Positions 7,538 to 15,782 are shown, numbered from the stretch's first letter. The stretch is 62,883 nt of DNA from Cognatundibacterium griseum (GCF_014284195.1 NZ_JACOGC010000009.1:1-62883), one strand, 5' to 3'. Numbers and translations: made by a program. Notes: a model not told the origin generated them from the sequence alone.

Positions 7538-10492
7538 ATGCTGCGTTTTTTTCAACGATTTAAGGGCAATCCCTATTTATGGGCAGCAATTGTCTTTTGT
7601 ATTGCCCTCAGTTTATGTACGGGACTGATTCTTAAGCTGGAAGAATACAATGACAAGGAAGCACTGGCGCTCACACATGATCTGGCCGCAGTCCATGCTC
7701 ACGCGATTGAACATAAGGTCGGGCAAGCGCTCTCTGCCGCCTATGCGGTAGCTGCCTTGGTCAAGGATACGCAGGGACAAATCACCAATTTTGAAACTTT
7801 CGCAACCCAGTTGCTGGAATTTCACCCTGCAATTTCAGCGATCTATCTGGCTCCTGACGGCATCACGCGCCAGGTCGTACCGCCGCCATGGAGAGAAAAA
7901 GGACTGGGCGTCAATTTACTGACCGACCCGGAACGAAAGACGGAAACCATTCTCGCAAAAAATACCAAGCGCCTGACCCTTGCAGGGCCACAAGTCCTGA
8001 GCCGGGGTGGCACAGGAATTATTGGCCGTCTGCCGGTCTTTTTAAAGAGGAACGACGGCACGGAATACTTCTGGGGCATGGTATCGGTTGTCATTTCCTT
8101 GCCGAAAATTCTGCAGGATGCCGGTCTGCCTGCGCTGGCACAACGCGGCTACCAATACCAACTCTGGCGCATCAATCCTGAAACCGGGCAAAAGCAAATG
8201 ATCGACGGCAACCGGGAGCTGGACGCCGCCGATCAGATTCACCATCCCTTTACCCTTCCGAATACAGAATGGAATCTGGATGTCACGCATCAGGTCAGCG
8301 AGGCATCACTTTACGGGCTTTATCTTAAATACAGTCTGGGTTTCATTTTCAGTCTGATGCTGGCTGATCTGGTAAAACTGTTACTGGAAGCACGGATACA
8401 AAAGCGGAATCTAAAAAACATCATCGCCAGCCGCACCGCTGAACTCGCCGAGAGCGAAGCCGATCTGCGCAGAGCGCAGGCCATATCCAAAACAGGCAGC
8501 TGGGTTATTGATATCAACAGACATCAGATTCAATGCTCTGAAGAAGCTGCCCGCATCTGGGATACCCCGGCTGACGCACCGTTGAGTCCGGATACGCTGA
8601 TACAGAAAGTACATCCTGATGACAGGGATGCTGCTTTCAACAACTGGCTTAAAGCACTGGCCGGACAAGAGAGTGAAATCGAATACCGCCTGGAGATCAA
8701 CGGGCAGATCAGGTGGGTGCATTCCCAGCTGGAAAGCGTGACCACCGCCGAGCAACTGTCGCACCGCCGAATCGGCACCATCCAGGACATCACTGAACGA
8801 AAGCATGCCGAAGAAAATCTGCGCGTGGCAGCAATTGCATTTGAAGGCCAGGAAGGTATGGTCATCACCAATGAACAGCGCGAGATTTTGCGGGTCAATC
8901 AGGCATTTACCCGGATTACTGGCTATACGCGGGAAGAAGCCGTCGGTCAAAAAACCAGTCTGCTGAAATCAGGCATGCACAGCGCCAGCTATTACAGCGA
9001 TATGTCCGAGCAGCTGGATCAGCATGGGTTCTGGCAAGGTGAAATCTGGAACCGCCGCAAAAACGGGGAAATCTATCCGGAATGGCTGACGATCACTGCT
9101 GTGACGTCAGAGCATGATCAGAGCATCCATTTTGTCGGCACGATGCTCGACATCACTCAGCGCAAAGCCACCGAGGCCAAGCTGGAACACCTTGCCTACC
9201 ATGACCCGCTGACTGGCCTGGCCAACCGGAGACTGCTGCTGGACCGGCTGGAACATGCGTTGGCCAGCAATACTCGCAGCCATCGTTTTGGTGCCATCCT
9301 GTATCTGGACCTCGATAACTTCAAGACCATCAATGACATCAATGGTCATGGCAAAGGCGACCAGCTCCTGCAGCAGGTTGCCAGGCGGCTGACGGTCCGG
9401 CTGAATAAAGGCGACACTCTGGCGCGTATCGGTGGCGACGAATTTGCACTGATACTGGAAGACCTCGGTGACACCATGCGCGAAGCCGCGATCTGCGCAA
9501 AAACACTGGCCACCCAGATTCTGGATGACATCGCCGCCAGCTATTTCCTCGATGACAGTGAACATCACACCTCGGCCAGTATCGGTATTGAGCTGTTCAG
9601 CGCCCACAGCCATTCGGCAGAAGACATTCTGAAGCAAGTCGAAGTCGCCATGTATGAAGCAAAGGCCAGCGGCGGCAACAATGTGTATTTCTTTGATCCG
9701 GACATGCTGAACATTGTCACCACACGCGCAATGATGGAAGCCGACATGCGCGCCGGAATCAGCCATGAGCAATTCATCCTGCACTACCAGCCACAGGTCA
9801 ACAGCGCGGGAAAAATCATCGGGGCAGAAGCTCTGCTGCGCTGGCAGCATCCGGAAAAAGGCATGATTTCACCGGCAGAATTTATTCCGCTGGCAGAAGA
9901 AAGCGGAATGATCATCCCGATCGGTAACTGGGTCATGCGCACAGCCTGTGCGCAACTGCGCGCCTGGCACCAGCAAAAAGAAACCAGCCATCTGACCATG
10001 TCCATCAACGTCAGCGCCAAACAGTTCCGGCAACCGGATTTCTCTGACATCGTATTGCACTGCATCGACCATATCGGCGTAGATGCCCGCAAAATCAAGC
10101 TCGAACTCACGGAAAGCCTGCTGGTCGACAATATTGAAGAAACGATTCAAAAAATGCACCTGCTCAAAGCACACGGTGTCTGTTTTTCACTGGATGATTT
10201 CGGTACCGGCTACTCCTCCCTCAGCTACCTGAAACAGCTTCCGCTGGATCAGCTGAAAATAGATCAATCCTTCGTCAAAGACATCCTGATCAATCCAAAT
10301 GACGCCGCAATCACCCGAACCATCATCGGACTGGGAAAAAGCCTGGGTCTCGCCGTCATTGCAGAAGGCGTGGAAACAGATGCGCAACGCCTGTTTCTGC
10401 AAAATCAGGATTGCCATGCATTTCAGGGCTACCTGTTTGGCAGACCAGTTCCCGAACTCGACCTGACGCGAAAATTCAGCCTGTCACGCTGA
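7538..10492 (+). CDS. CHASE-PAS-PAS-GGDEF-EAL membrane sensor for cyclic di-GMP
   Basis: A 984-residue protein. A first membrane helix near residues 15-35 is followed by a periplasmic CHASE domain (about 40-240) and a second helix near 270-290. Two PAS modules (about 320-420 and 430-545) follow, then a GGDEF domain with intact GGDEF (about 632-636) and an EAL domain with EALLRW (about 764), ELTES and DDFGTGYSS. Both catalytic signatures look intact, so synthesis or hydrolysis cannot be chosen from sequence. The inhibitory RxxD site is degenerate (NKGD). I chose the ATG at 7538, which leaves a normal N-terminal anchor; an earlier in-frame start at 7457 adds 27 residues. The ligand is unknown. 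Confidence 0.88.
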   Translation: MLRFFQRFKGNPYLWAAIVFCIALSLCTGLILKLEEYNDKEALALTHDLAAVHAHAIEHKVGQALSAAYAVAALVKDTQGQITNFETFATQLLEFHPAISAIYLAPDGITRQVVPPPWREKGLGVNLLTDPERKTETILAKNTKRLTLAGPQVLSRGGTGIIGRLPVFLKRNDGTEYFWGMVSVVISLPKILQDAGLPALAQRGYQYQLWRINPETGQKQMIDGNRELDAADQIHHPFTLPNTEWNLDVTHQVSEASLYGLYLKYSLGFIFSLMLADLVKLLLEARIQKRNLKNIIASRTAELAESEADLRRAQAISKTGSWVIDINRHQIQCSEEAARIWDTPADAPLSPDTLIQKVHPDDRDAAFNNWLKALAGQESEIEYRLEINGQIRWVHSQLESVTTAEQLSHRRIGTIQDITERKHAEENLRVAAIAFEGQEGMVITNEQREILRVNQAFTRITGYTREEAVGQKTSLLKSGMHSASYYSDMSEQLDQHGFWQGEIWNRRKNGEIYPEWLTITAVTSEHDQSIHFVGTMLDITQRKATEAKLEHLAYHDPLTGLANRRLLLDRLEHALASNTRSHRFGAILYLDLDNFKTINDINGHGKGDQLLQQVARRLTVRLNKGDTLARIGGDEFALILEDLGDTMREAAICAKTLATQILDDIAASYFLDDSEHHTSASIGIELFSAHSHSAEDILKQVEVAMYEAKASGGNNVYFFDPDMLNIVTTRAMMEADMRAGISHEQFILHYQPQVNSAGKIIGAEALLRWQHPEKGMISPAEFIPLAEESGMIIPIGNWVMRTACAQLRAWHQQKETSHLTMSINVSAKQFRQPDFSDIVLHCIDHIGVDARKIKLELTESLLVDNIEETIQKMHLLKAHGVCFSLDDFGTGYSSLSYLKQLPLDQLKIDQSFVKDILINPNDAAITRTIIGLGKSLGLAVIAEGVETDAQRLFLQNQDCHAFQGYLFGRPVPELDLTRKFSLSR

Positions 10493-10553
10493 ATGCAGAA
10501 CACCCACGCATGAGGCATAATTCATCATCTGCCTCCACTCTTCAGCCTCCATC

Positions 10554-11018
10554 ATGACAACGACGACCTTGTTACAGACAGCCCGGCAACGCGGCCAGGA
10601 ACAAACCCTTCCTTACGCCGGAGCAGTCACTCCTGCAGAAGCATGGACACTATTAAGCACCGACCGCCAGACCATCCTGATTGACGTGCGCACCAATGCA
10701 GAACGGGACTGGGTCGGCAAAGTCATCCTGCCGGAAACGCAACACTACTCCGTACAGTGGAACCTGTATCCGGGCGGCATTCAAAACCCGGATTTTTTGG
10801 CTCAGCTGCAGGCTGCATGCCCCGATAAAAATACCGTACTGCTCTTTCTGTGCCGGTCCGGCGTACGCTCACGCCACGCAGCAAAACTTGCCACCGAACA
10901 TGGATACAGCCATTGCTTCGACATCCTGCACGGCTTTGAAGGCGACAAAAATGAACAAGGTCACCGGAAAACTGTCTGCGGCTGGTGCCATCAAAATTTA
11001 CCCTGGAGCGGTGCCTGA
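10554..11018 (+). CDS. Rhodanese-like domain protein
   Basis: A 154-residue single-domain protein. It has the rhodanese CH2A motif (LIDVRTNAERDWVG) and an active-site loop with C100 in CRSGVRSRHAA, a six-residue loop typical of single-domain sulfurtransferases. A second cysteine lies near the C-terminus (VCGWCHQNLPW). No signal peptide is seen, so it should act in the cytoplasm, carrying sulfane sulfur or acting in thiol chemistry. It starts 61 bases after the sensor protein and may share its transcript. The physiological acceptor cannot be told. Confidence 0.85.
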   Translation: MTTTTLLQTARQRGQEQTLPYAGAVTPAEAWTLLSTDRQTILIDVRTNAERDWVGKVILPETQHYSVQWNLYPGGIQNPDFLAQLQAACPDKNTVLLFLCRSGVRSRHAAKLATEHGYSHCFDILHGFEGDKNEQGHRKTVCGWCHQNLPWSGA

Positions 11019-11042
11019 TTTCGAACAAATCTGCGCAAAAGC

Positions 11043-11071
11043 TTCCATCTGATCAAATAGTTTGCTAGAAT
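11043..11071 (+). promoter_or_regulatory. Candidate promoter of tRNA-Ser
   Basis: TTCCAT, a 17-base spacer and TAGAAT, followed by a GC-rich discriminator (AGCGAGC), lie about 43 bases before the tRNA 5' end. The -35 match is moderate. The tRNA has its own terminator, so an own promoter is expected. Confidence 0.45.
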
Positions 11072-11113
11072 AGCGAGCTTCGCTGGCACAACTATTTGTG
11101 AACACGAAAAGCA

Positions 11114-11203
11114 GGAGAGGTGGATGAGTGGTTTAAGTCACACGCCTGGAAAGCGTGCGTAGGTTAATCCCTACCGGGGGTTCGAATCCCCCCTTCTCCG
11201 CCA
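11114..11203 (+). tRNA. tRNA-Ser(GGA)
   Basis: A 90-nt tRNA with encoded CCA. The acceptor stem GGAGAGG pairs with CTTCTCC (one G-T), with discriminator G. The anticodon stem is CACGC/GCGTG around the loop CTGGAAA, giving anticodon GGA (UCC/UCU codons). There is a long variable arm as expected for a class II tRNA, and the T arm contains GGTTCGAATCCC. The 3' end borders a decayed integrase gene, so it may have served as an attachment site. Confidence 0.97.
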
Positions 11204-11210
11204 GAATTAG

Positions 11211-11245
11211 ATAAGCCCTTGATTTATCAAGGGCTTATTTCTTTT
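11211..11245 (+). terminator. Terminator of tRNA-Ser
   Basis: A perfect 12-bp stem, ATAAGCCCTTGA/TCAAGGGCTTAT, with a TTTA loop is followed by a T-rich tail (TTCTTTT). It starts eight bases past the tRNA CCA end. Confidence 0.9.
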
Positions 11246-11296
11246 GGTTTCGCATATGGCGGCCCTCATAGGGGTACCTCTTCTCTTGAGGTTGCT

Positions 11297-11614
11297 ATGA
11301 AAATCGCTTGCAGAATCCAACAATCCCGCCACGGCGTTTATTACTACCGCCACCAATTTTCAGCACTGGGCATTCGCAAAGAACGCCGGATTTCGTTACA
11401 AACCAAAAATCCTGTCATTGCAAAAGAAAAATCATTGCTCATTTCCGCTATGATGATTGCCAATAAAACAGGTGGACGTATGCACGATAACGAACGCGAC
11501 ATTCTCAAAAAGATTGAATTACTCAACCAAAAAGAATTGGAAGATGCCTTCCGTAATCTTGAAATTGTTATTACCCCATCCGCCAACGACAAACAGAATT
11601 ATTGGGTAAATTAG
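11297..11614 (+). pseudogene. Tyrosine-recombinase (integrase) N-terminal fragment
   Basis: A 105-residue fragment resembling the N-terminal arm/SAM-like part of phage or island integrases (DUF6538 type). It has the segment RHGVYYYRHQFSALGI and the following basic RRISLQTKNP. A whole integrase has about 350-450 residues, including a C-terminal catalytic domain with the R-H-R-Y residues, all missing here. Homology stops near 11580, where sequence antisense to gspF begins. The last residues to the stop at 11614 are junction-derived. Its position 94 bases past a tRNA 3' end fits an integrative element that has been largely deleted. The family call rests on a short region. Confidence 0.6.
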
Positions 11615-12108
11615 GGAGCTGATGATTTTATTGCGAACGGCATCGATACGCTGTTGATATTCAACAAAACGCGCTAACGATGCAGGTAAATTACTGGTGC
11701 TTTCCGATGCCTGCACGATACCGACAAATAAAACCGGAAAATACTCTTCTTGTTCAGATAGTACTTGGGAAAAACGTTTTCCTTCACTGAGGCCGTTTAA
11801 TACTGAAGATAAAATTGCGCGAGTATTTTGACTTTGCTCCTTATCAAGCAAAACCTCCAAAGCCTCTACGATAGTTAAACCAGCATTAAGTAATGACAGT
11901 AATTCCTGGCTGAACAAAAGCAAAGAGAATTTTTTTGCTTTGCTGATTTGCCAAACTGGAGTGTCGAGAGAGGATTTACGCATTCCAATGAGGAAATGAT
12001 CCAGCCTCTTTTTTTAATAATTAGCCGGGCGTCAGCTTCATTGCGAGCTTCAACGATTTTGTCGACAAGTTCATGCTCGGATATTAATACTCGTATTTTG
12101 AAGCGCAT
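11580..12108 (-). pseudogene. gspF: Broken type II secretion inner-membrane protein GspF
   Basis: Two minus-strand frames together make the N-terminal half of a GspF/PilC protein. Residues from 12108 (MRFKIRVLISEHELVDKIVE) are in one frame. The T2SSF domain (FSQELLSLLNAGLTIVEALE through KIISSLIYPIILFVVG) continues in another, with the shift somewhere between about 11940 and 11990, a stretch that includes a run of seven Ts. The second domain and most membrane helices, about 230 residues, are missing: homology ends near 11580, where the integrase fragment begins on the opposite strand. The gene cannot make a working platform protein. Confidence 0.75.
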
Positions 12109-12145
12109 AATTGGATTTTAAAATTTCACCAAAAGCACTTAGTTA

Positions 12146-12586
12146 CTAACTAATATCAGCATCATCTCCCGTGCCACCAATCTGCCCATCTTTACCATAA
12201 GACACAATCTCATAATCTTTATCCTTCGCAGGTGAAAGGTAGCGATACGCACGCCCCCATGGATCCAGAGGTATAGATTTCTTAAGATATGGACCATTCC
12301 ACTTTGGATTTGCAGATGAATTTTCTACAAGAGCATTTAAACCTTCCTCGGTTGCCGGAAATCTCCCTACATCTACACGATAAGTATCAAGTGCTTTTTC
12401 GAATGCCGTGATTTGGGCTTTTGCAACCGCACTTTCTGATTTTCCAATTTGTGAAAAATATTTAGGCCCGACATATGATGCTAGTAAACCTATGGTCACG
12501 ACGACAACCAGCAGTTCCAACAAGGTAAATCCATTATTACCCTGAGGAAATTTTTTGTGTGGCTTTTTGGGGAGAATAGTAATCAC
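12146..12586 (-). CDS. gspG: Type II secretion major pseudopilin GspG
   Basis: A 146-residue protein with a short basic leader, the prepilin peptidase site G|FTLLELLVVV and one hydrophobic helix. The GspG-specific calcium-binding/C-terminal block follows (RFPATEEGLNAL, NGPYLKKSIPLDPWGRAYRY, SYGKDGQIGG). It starts with GTG, supported by AAGGTGA just upstream. The gene is intact, but its only neighbours of the system are a broken gspF downstream and IS debris upstream, and the order G-F is not the usual E-F-G. It is probably an orphan remnant of a small secretion cluster, unless the other components lie elsewhere. Confidence 0.85.
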   Translation of the reverse strand: MITILPKKPHKKFPQGNNGFTLLELLVVVVTIGLLASYVGPKYFSQIGKSESAVAKAQITAFEKALDTYRVDVGRFPATEEGLNALVENSSANPKWNGPYLKKSIPLDPWGRAYRYLSPAKDKDYEIVSYGKDGQIGGTGDDADIS

Positions 12587-12744
12587 TCATCACCTTGTAT
12601 TATTTTTAAAGATATTTTATTGAACAACATTCTTTTAAAAATATAGCATAAGAAGCATTCATTTATTTGATGCTCTTTGAGCTTCCCCTGAAATTTAGTC
12701 TGCCATAGGTGACGTAAAATTACCGTTACTATGGAAAGACAAGA

Positions 12745-13038
12745 ATGAAAAAAATACCTAAACAGGCCTATACGACCGAATTCAAAGAGTTGGCCGTTCA
12801 GCGCGTCACAAATGGGGAAGCCGTCTCGGTTGTCGTGAAAGAACTGGGGCTGGGCGACCAAACGCTATGTAATTGGGTCAAGGCACAAGCAGAAGGCAAG
12901 CTCAAAGGTGCAGGCAAGAAGGTGGTGACGCCGGAAGCCATGGAGCTTTCGCGACTGCGGGCAGAGAATGCCCGGCTGAAGCGGGAGAACGAAATTATAA
13001 AAAAGGCGGCGGTGTACTTTGCCAAGGATATTCTGTGA
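12745..13038 (+). CDS. IS3-family transposase OrfA
   Basis: A 97-residue protein with an N-terminal helix-turn-helix (YTTEFKELAVQRV ... ELGLGDQTLCNWV) and a C-terminal leucine-zipper-like helix (LSRLRAENARLKRENEIIKK). It binds the element ends in the family. A slippery A AAA AAG at 12999-13005 near the end of the frame is where programmed -1 frameshifting would produce the OrfAB transposase. The orfB start overlaps the stop codon. The reading frame is intact, but the partner is not. Confidence 0.88.
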   Translation: MKKIPKQAYTTEFKELAVQRVTNGEAVSVVVKELGLGDQTLCNWVKAQAEGKLKGAGKKVVTPEAMELSRLRAENARLKRENEIIKKAAVYFAKDIL

Positions 13039-13600
13039 AGTACGCCTGGATAGACGTCAACCGCAAGGCTTATGCGCTGACCGAAATGTGTGCCGTGCTG
13101 GGCGTCAGCCAGAGCGGTTACCGTGCCTGGAAGCGCGGCGGGACACCTGCTCGCAAACGGCTGACGGATGCCCAAACGCTGACAATTATTCGTGCCATCC
13201 ATGACGAACTCAAAGGGGCTTACGGTAGCCCACGCATGGTGCCCGACATAAGCGGCGCTACAAGGTCACGACCGACTCGAAACATGGTCTGCCGGTCGCG
13301 GCCGATCTGCTGGATAGAAATTTTACGCCAGCCGCACCCAATCAAGTCTGGACCTCGGACATCACCTATTTGTGGACCGGCGAAGGCTGGCTGTATCTGG
13401 CAATTGTGCTGAACTTGTTCAATCGGGAAGTCATAGGCTGGTCCCTCAAGCCGCGCATGACCAGCGATATCGTAACGGATGCATTGACCATGGCCTGGTT
13501 TCGCCGCCGGCCAGCAATCGGCGTGCTGCATCACTCGGACCGGGGTAGCCAATATGCCAGCCACGCCTTCCCTGGATTCGCTTGCGCGGCTTGTGGCTAG
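13035..13600 (+). pseudogene. Broken IS3-family transposase OrfB
   Basis: From GTG at 13035 the frame gives the normal N-terminal HTH_21-type region up to GAYGSPRM, then shifts. Homology resumes in another frame at about 13252 (HKRRYKVTTDSKHGLPVA), after a loss of some 35-40 residues. It includes the integrase core motifs TSDITYLWT and HHSDRGSQYASHAF, two of the three DDE residues. The third (Glu) and the C-terminus are missing. Both defects abolish transposition. Confidence 0.85.
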
Positions 13601-13721
13601 CACAGGCCGGCTTCCTCCCTCAGGCACGCATCCGCGTGCGCGTCATGCGTGGGTGTCTGGTCATTACGACCGAGTAGGCACGCTGCCCCGATCGTCGCCG
13701 CCGATCTGGCGGCTAAAGAAA

Positions 13722-13762
13722 GAAGCCACTGCATCCGGGGATACCGGAGGCAGTGGCTTTCT
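13722..13762. repeat. Long hairpin in the IS/RHS junction region
   Basis: An imperfect inverted repeat, GAAGCCACTGCATCCGG / CCGGAGGCAGTGGCTTTC, has a 5-base centre (GGATA) and one mismatch in the stem. A-rich and T-rich flanks make it terminator-like in both directions. The surrounding 13600-13790 holds no gene I recognise. Confidence 0.6.
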
Positions 13763-13793
13763 TCATTGGAAATAAGGGGATGTCGTTGGCAAT

Positions 13794-13820
13794 GCTGGGC
13801 TGATGAAGCGTTAGCCCAGC
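13794..13820. repeat. REP-like hairpin abutting the next gene
   Basis: GCTGGGCT and AGCCCAGC form an 8-bp stem with an 11-base loop. It resembles the dispersed 'GGCTGGGCT...AGCCCAGCC' intergenic repeats that I recall from many proteobacterial genomes. The stop codon of the membrane protein at 13821 lies at its edge, so the repeat may have set the end of that protein. Confidence 0.5.
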
Positions 13821-14180
13821 CTACCGCGCTTTCTTCGCTTGCCTCGAACGAAATTTCTCCTGAATGAACGGAAACAAGACAAACCATTGTAGGTATCCGC
13901 TTAAAACAAAGCCGGCCCACATCGTAAATACTTCAAGCATCTCATGCTGGTGCAAATCGATGCCGATGCTATCCAGCCCATAAACCGCAAACCCAAACAA
14001 ATACATGTAAAACAGCCCAGCAGGGAAGGATAAAACAACCATTCCGATAATCGGGTATATCTGCGACTCATTCCTGAGTGTTCGTGATAACTCCGGATTC
14101 AATCCAAAATGGAAATACCACCAACCCAGCACGACAAACGAAGCAGCTAGCCAAACAAAAAGAGTCATTCTTCGTTTCAT
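13821..14180 (-). CDS. Small membrane protein, candidate immunity protein to the RHS tip
   Basis: A 119-residue hydrophobic protein that I do not recognise. Three or more membrane segments are visible: residues 6-22 (TLFVWLAASFVVLGWWY), about 42-66 (YPIIGMVVLSFPAGLFYMYLFG) and about 85-105 (FTMWAGFVLSGYLQWFVLF). The C-terminus is basic. The start codon is 7 bases past the stop of the RHS tip gene, on the same strand, which suggests translational coupling. Small genes directly downstream of RHS C-terminal cassettes usually encode immunity proteins, and a membrane one would fit a toxin acting at the membrane or periplasm. That role is inferred from position only. Confidence 0.55.
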   Translation of the reverse strand: MKRRMTLFVWLAASFVVLGWWYFHFGLNPELSRTLRNESQIYPIIGMVVLSFPAGLFYMYLFGFAVYGLDSIGIDLHQHEMLEVFTMWAGFVLSGYLQWFVLFPFIQEKFRSRQAKKAR

Positions 14181-14187
14181 CGTTTCC

Positions 14188-15447
14188 TCACTTTAAGCCG
14201 CATTTTTTCCTGCATGTAGCGTTCACGTCGTCATCGTATTGCTGGCACTGCGTGCCCAGTCCTGGAATAACGCTATAGCGAGGTCGAGGCTTTGACCGCT
14301 CATCTTGCAAGCACTGCTCAAAGCACTGATTGTCATCCTGAGTCTTTTGGCATGAATTTTTATCGAGGTAATCCTCATCGGGTGTTGTTGGTTTTCCAGG
14401 ACTGCTTATCGGATTGCCGCTTGGCCCTTGGCCTCCGCAAATAGATGTTCCATTCGGAAGCGTTACACAACTGTATTGATGGTGAGTGATATTGCCAGGC
14501 GAAACGTACCCGCCAGGCTTCTGTCCTAAACCGCGTATGCATTGATAGGTGGCCAGCCCAAACGGATCAGTTTTGCTTACGGGATTGGCGTCACCGTAAG
14601 CATAGGTATTGATGCCGCCTTCGAGGCCGATGGGATCACTTTCAATATAACGACCTGCCGTTGGATCATAATCCCTAAAATAGTTGTAGTGGAGATTAGT
14701 TTCCTTATCATAATACTGCCCCGGGAAACGCAGGTTCAACGCGAAATCGTTTTCCGTTCCACTATGCCCCGAATTCTCATCCGGCAAATCCTCACCGAAC
14801 GGCGCACCGTCCCATCTCCACACCACAGTCCCATTCTTGTCCGTCACGACTCTCTGTGTATTGAGCTGGTCCGTGTGAATGTCGTACACCTGCGATACGC
14901 TGTTCGTGACCACAATACTGACCGGTACGCTGGTGGTGGTGGCGCCCAGATTGTCGGTCGCGACAGCCGTTAAGCTGTATGTGCCTGCTGGTACAGGGGT
15001 CCATTGAGTATTGTAGGGAGCCTGGTTCAAGCTGGCAATGAAGGTGTTGCCGTTGTAAAACTCGACTTTGCTGATGCTGCCGTCGCTGTCGCTGGCTGTG
15101 GCGTTCAGCAGAATGGTGGCCGGTGCCACGGCTTTGGCAGGGCTGGCGAGGAAACTCACGACCGGAGGGTTGTTGTTAATGACGTTGACGGTGATCGGGC
15201 CACTGGTGGATGTGCCGCCCAGACTGTCTGTTGCCTTGGCGGTCAGTACATAGCTATTGGCAGGGACATTGCTCCAGGTGATGCTGTAGCTGTTGCTATC
15301 GGGCGTCACCGGAGTACCGCTGGTGCCAATCAGGGTGTTGCCCTGATAGAGGTCGACTCTGATAATACGGTTGCCACTCCCCGTGGCACTGGCACTCAGG
15401 CTGATGTTCATGGTGGCCGGTGCAACGAGTGTCATATTGGCTGACAC
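14188..15447 (-). CDS. RHS core tip with Ig-like domains and cysteine-rich C-terminus, N-terminally truncated
   Basis: A 419-residue frame from a GTG; it stays open to 15597 with no good start, so the N-terminus is lost. Two tandem Ig-like domains come first (about 1-90 and 95-183), each with DxDG- or TDxLG-type turns. The RHS-associated core follows (YDIHTDQLNTQRVVTD, FPGQYYDKETNLHYNYFRDY, ESDPIGLEGG), ending in the cleavage-type motif KTDPFGL. The last 120 residues are a separate cysteine-rich domain with nine cysteines (for example QCFEQC and ATCRKKC). A complete RHS protein would have over 1,000 residues of YD repeats. It is the remnant or displaced tip of a polymorphic toxin; the toxin activity of the tip is not recognised. 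Confidence 0.75.
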   Translation of the reverse strand: MSANMTLVAPATMNISLSASATGSGNRIIRVDLYQGNTLIGTSGTPVTPDSNSYSITWSNVPANSYVLTAKATDSLGGTSTSGPITVNVINNNPPVVSFLASPAKAVAPATILLNATASDSDGSISKVEFYNGNTFIASLNQAPYNTQWTPVPAGTYSLTAVATDNLGATTTSVPVSIVVTNSVSQVYDIHTDQLNTQRVVTDKNGTVVWRWDGAPFGEDLPDENSGHSGTENDFALNLRFPGQYYDKETNLHYNYFRDYDPTAGRYIESDPIGLEGGINTYAYGDANPVSKTDPFGLATYQCIRGLGQKPGGYVSPGNITHHQYSCVTLPNGTSICGGQGPSGNPISSPGKPTTPDEDYLDKNSCQKTQDDNQCFEQCLQDERSKPRPRYSVIPGLGTQCQQYDDDVNATCRKKCGLK

Positions 15448-15689
15448 TGGGTTGAGCGTAATACTCGGAGGTGGGGTGGCGCCTCCCCCGGGATTTCCGC
15501 CGGGGGTGCTGTTATTCTGGCTGAATACGGGCCGGTACGCATAGGCTGTTGGACCGCCGTTGGCGGTACTGATATTGCTGGCGATATTGGAATATTCTTA
15601 GGCTTGGGAATCACTTACTGGGCGAGCGAATATAATAAACTAATTGGCTTGGCACTTTTTTCATATTCAATATGGGTTAGCTGCAGCTT

Positions 15690-15782
15690 TTACTTCACCG
15701 GTTTTTCTATTTCTTCAGCATAACCAAGGGTGCCGCAGCAAAATGCTGCTACCAATCCTAAGGAAAAAAGGAATTTATCCAT
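15690..15782 (-). CDS. Possible 30-residue exported peptide or gene remnant
   Basis: A short frame encodes a signal-peptide-like sequence (MDKFLFSLGLVAAFCCGTLG, then YAEE) plus six more residues before the stop. A GAAAGA stretch precedes the ATG. It may be a real small secreted or lipoprotein-like peptide, or the 5' end of a longer gene cut by the rearrangement that truncated the RHS gene. Between it and the RHS frame (15598-15690) I see no gene; one plus-strand frame there is hydrophobic but has no start. Confidence 0.3.
   Translation of the reverse strand: MDKFLFSLGLVAAFCCGTLGYAEEIEKPVK

Larger units (their letters stand above)
12700..13600 (+). mobile_element. Decayed IS3-family insertion sequence
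   Basis: The element contains an intact orfA and a deleted, truncated orfB. The left end should lie shortly before 12745, but I cannot define the terminal inverted repeats. The right end is lost: orfB homology stops near 13585, in the middle of the catalytic domain. It cannot transpose by itself. It lies directly upstream of gspG and probably replaced other secretion genes. Boundaries are approximate. Confidence 0.8.

Noticed and set aside
15510..15723. Hydrophobic plus-strand frame ending at 15723 (membrane-like segment)
   Set aside because: It has no start codon or ribosome-binding site and overlaps the RHS reading frame; possible debris, not a supported gene.
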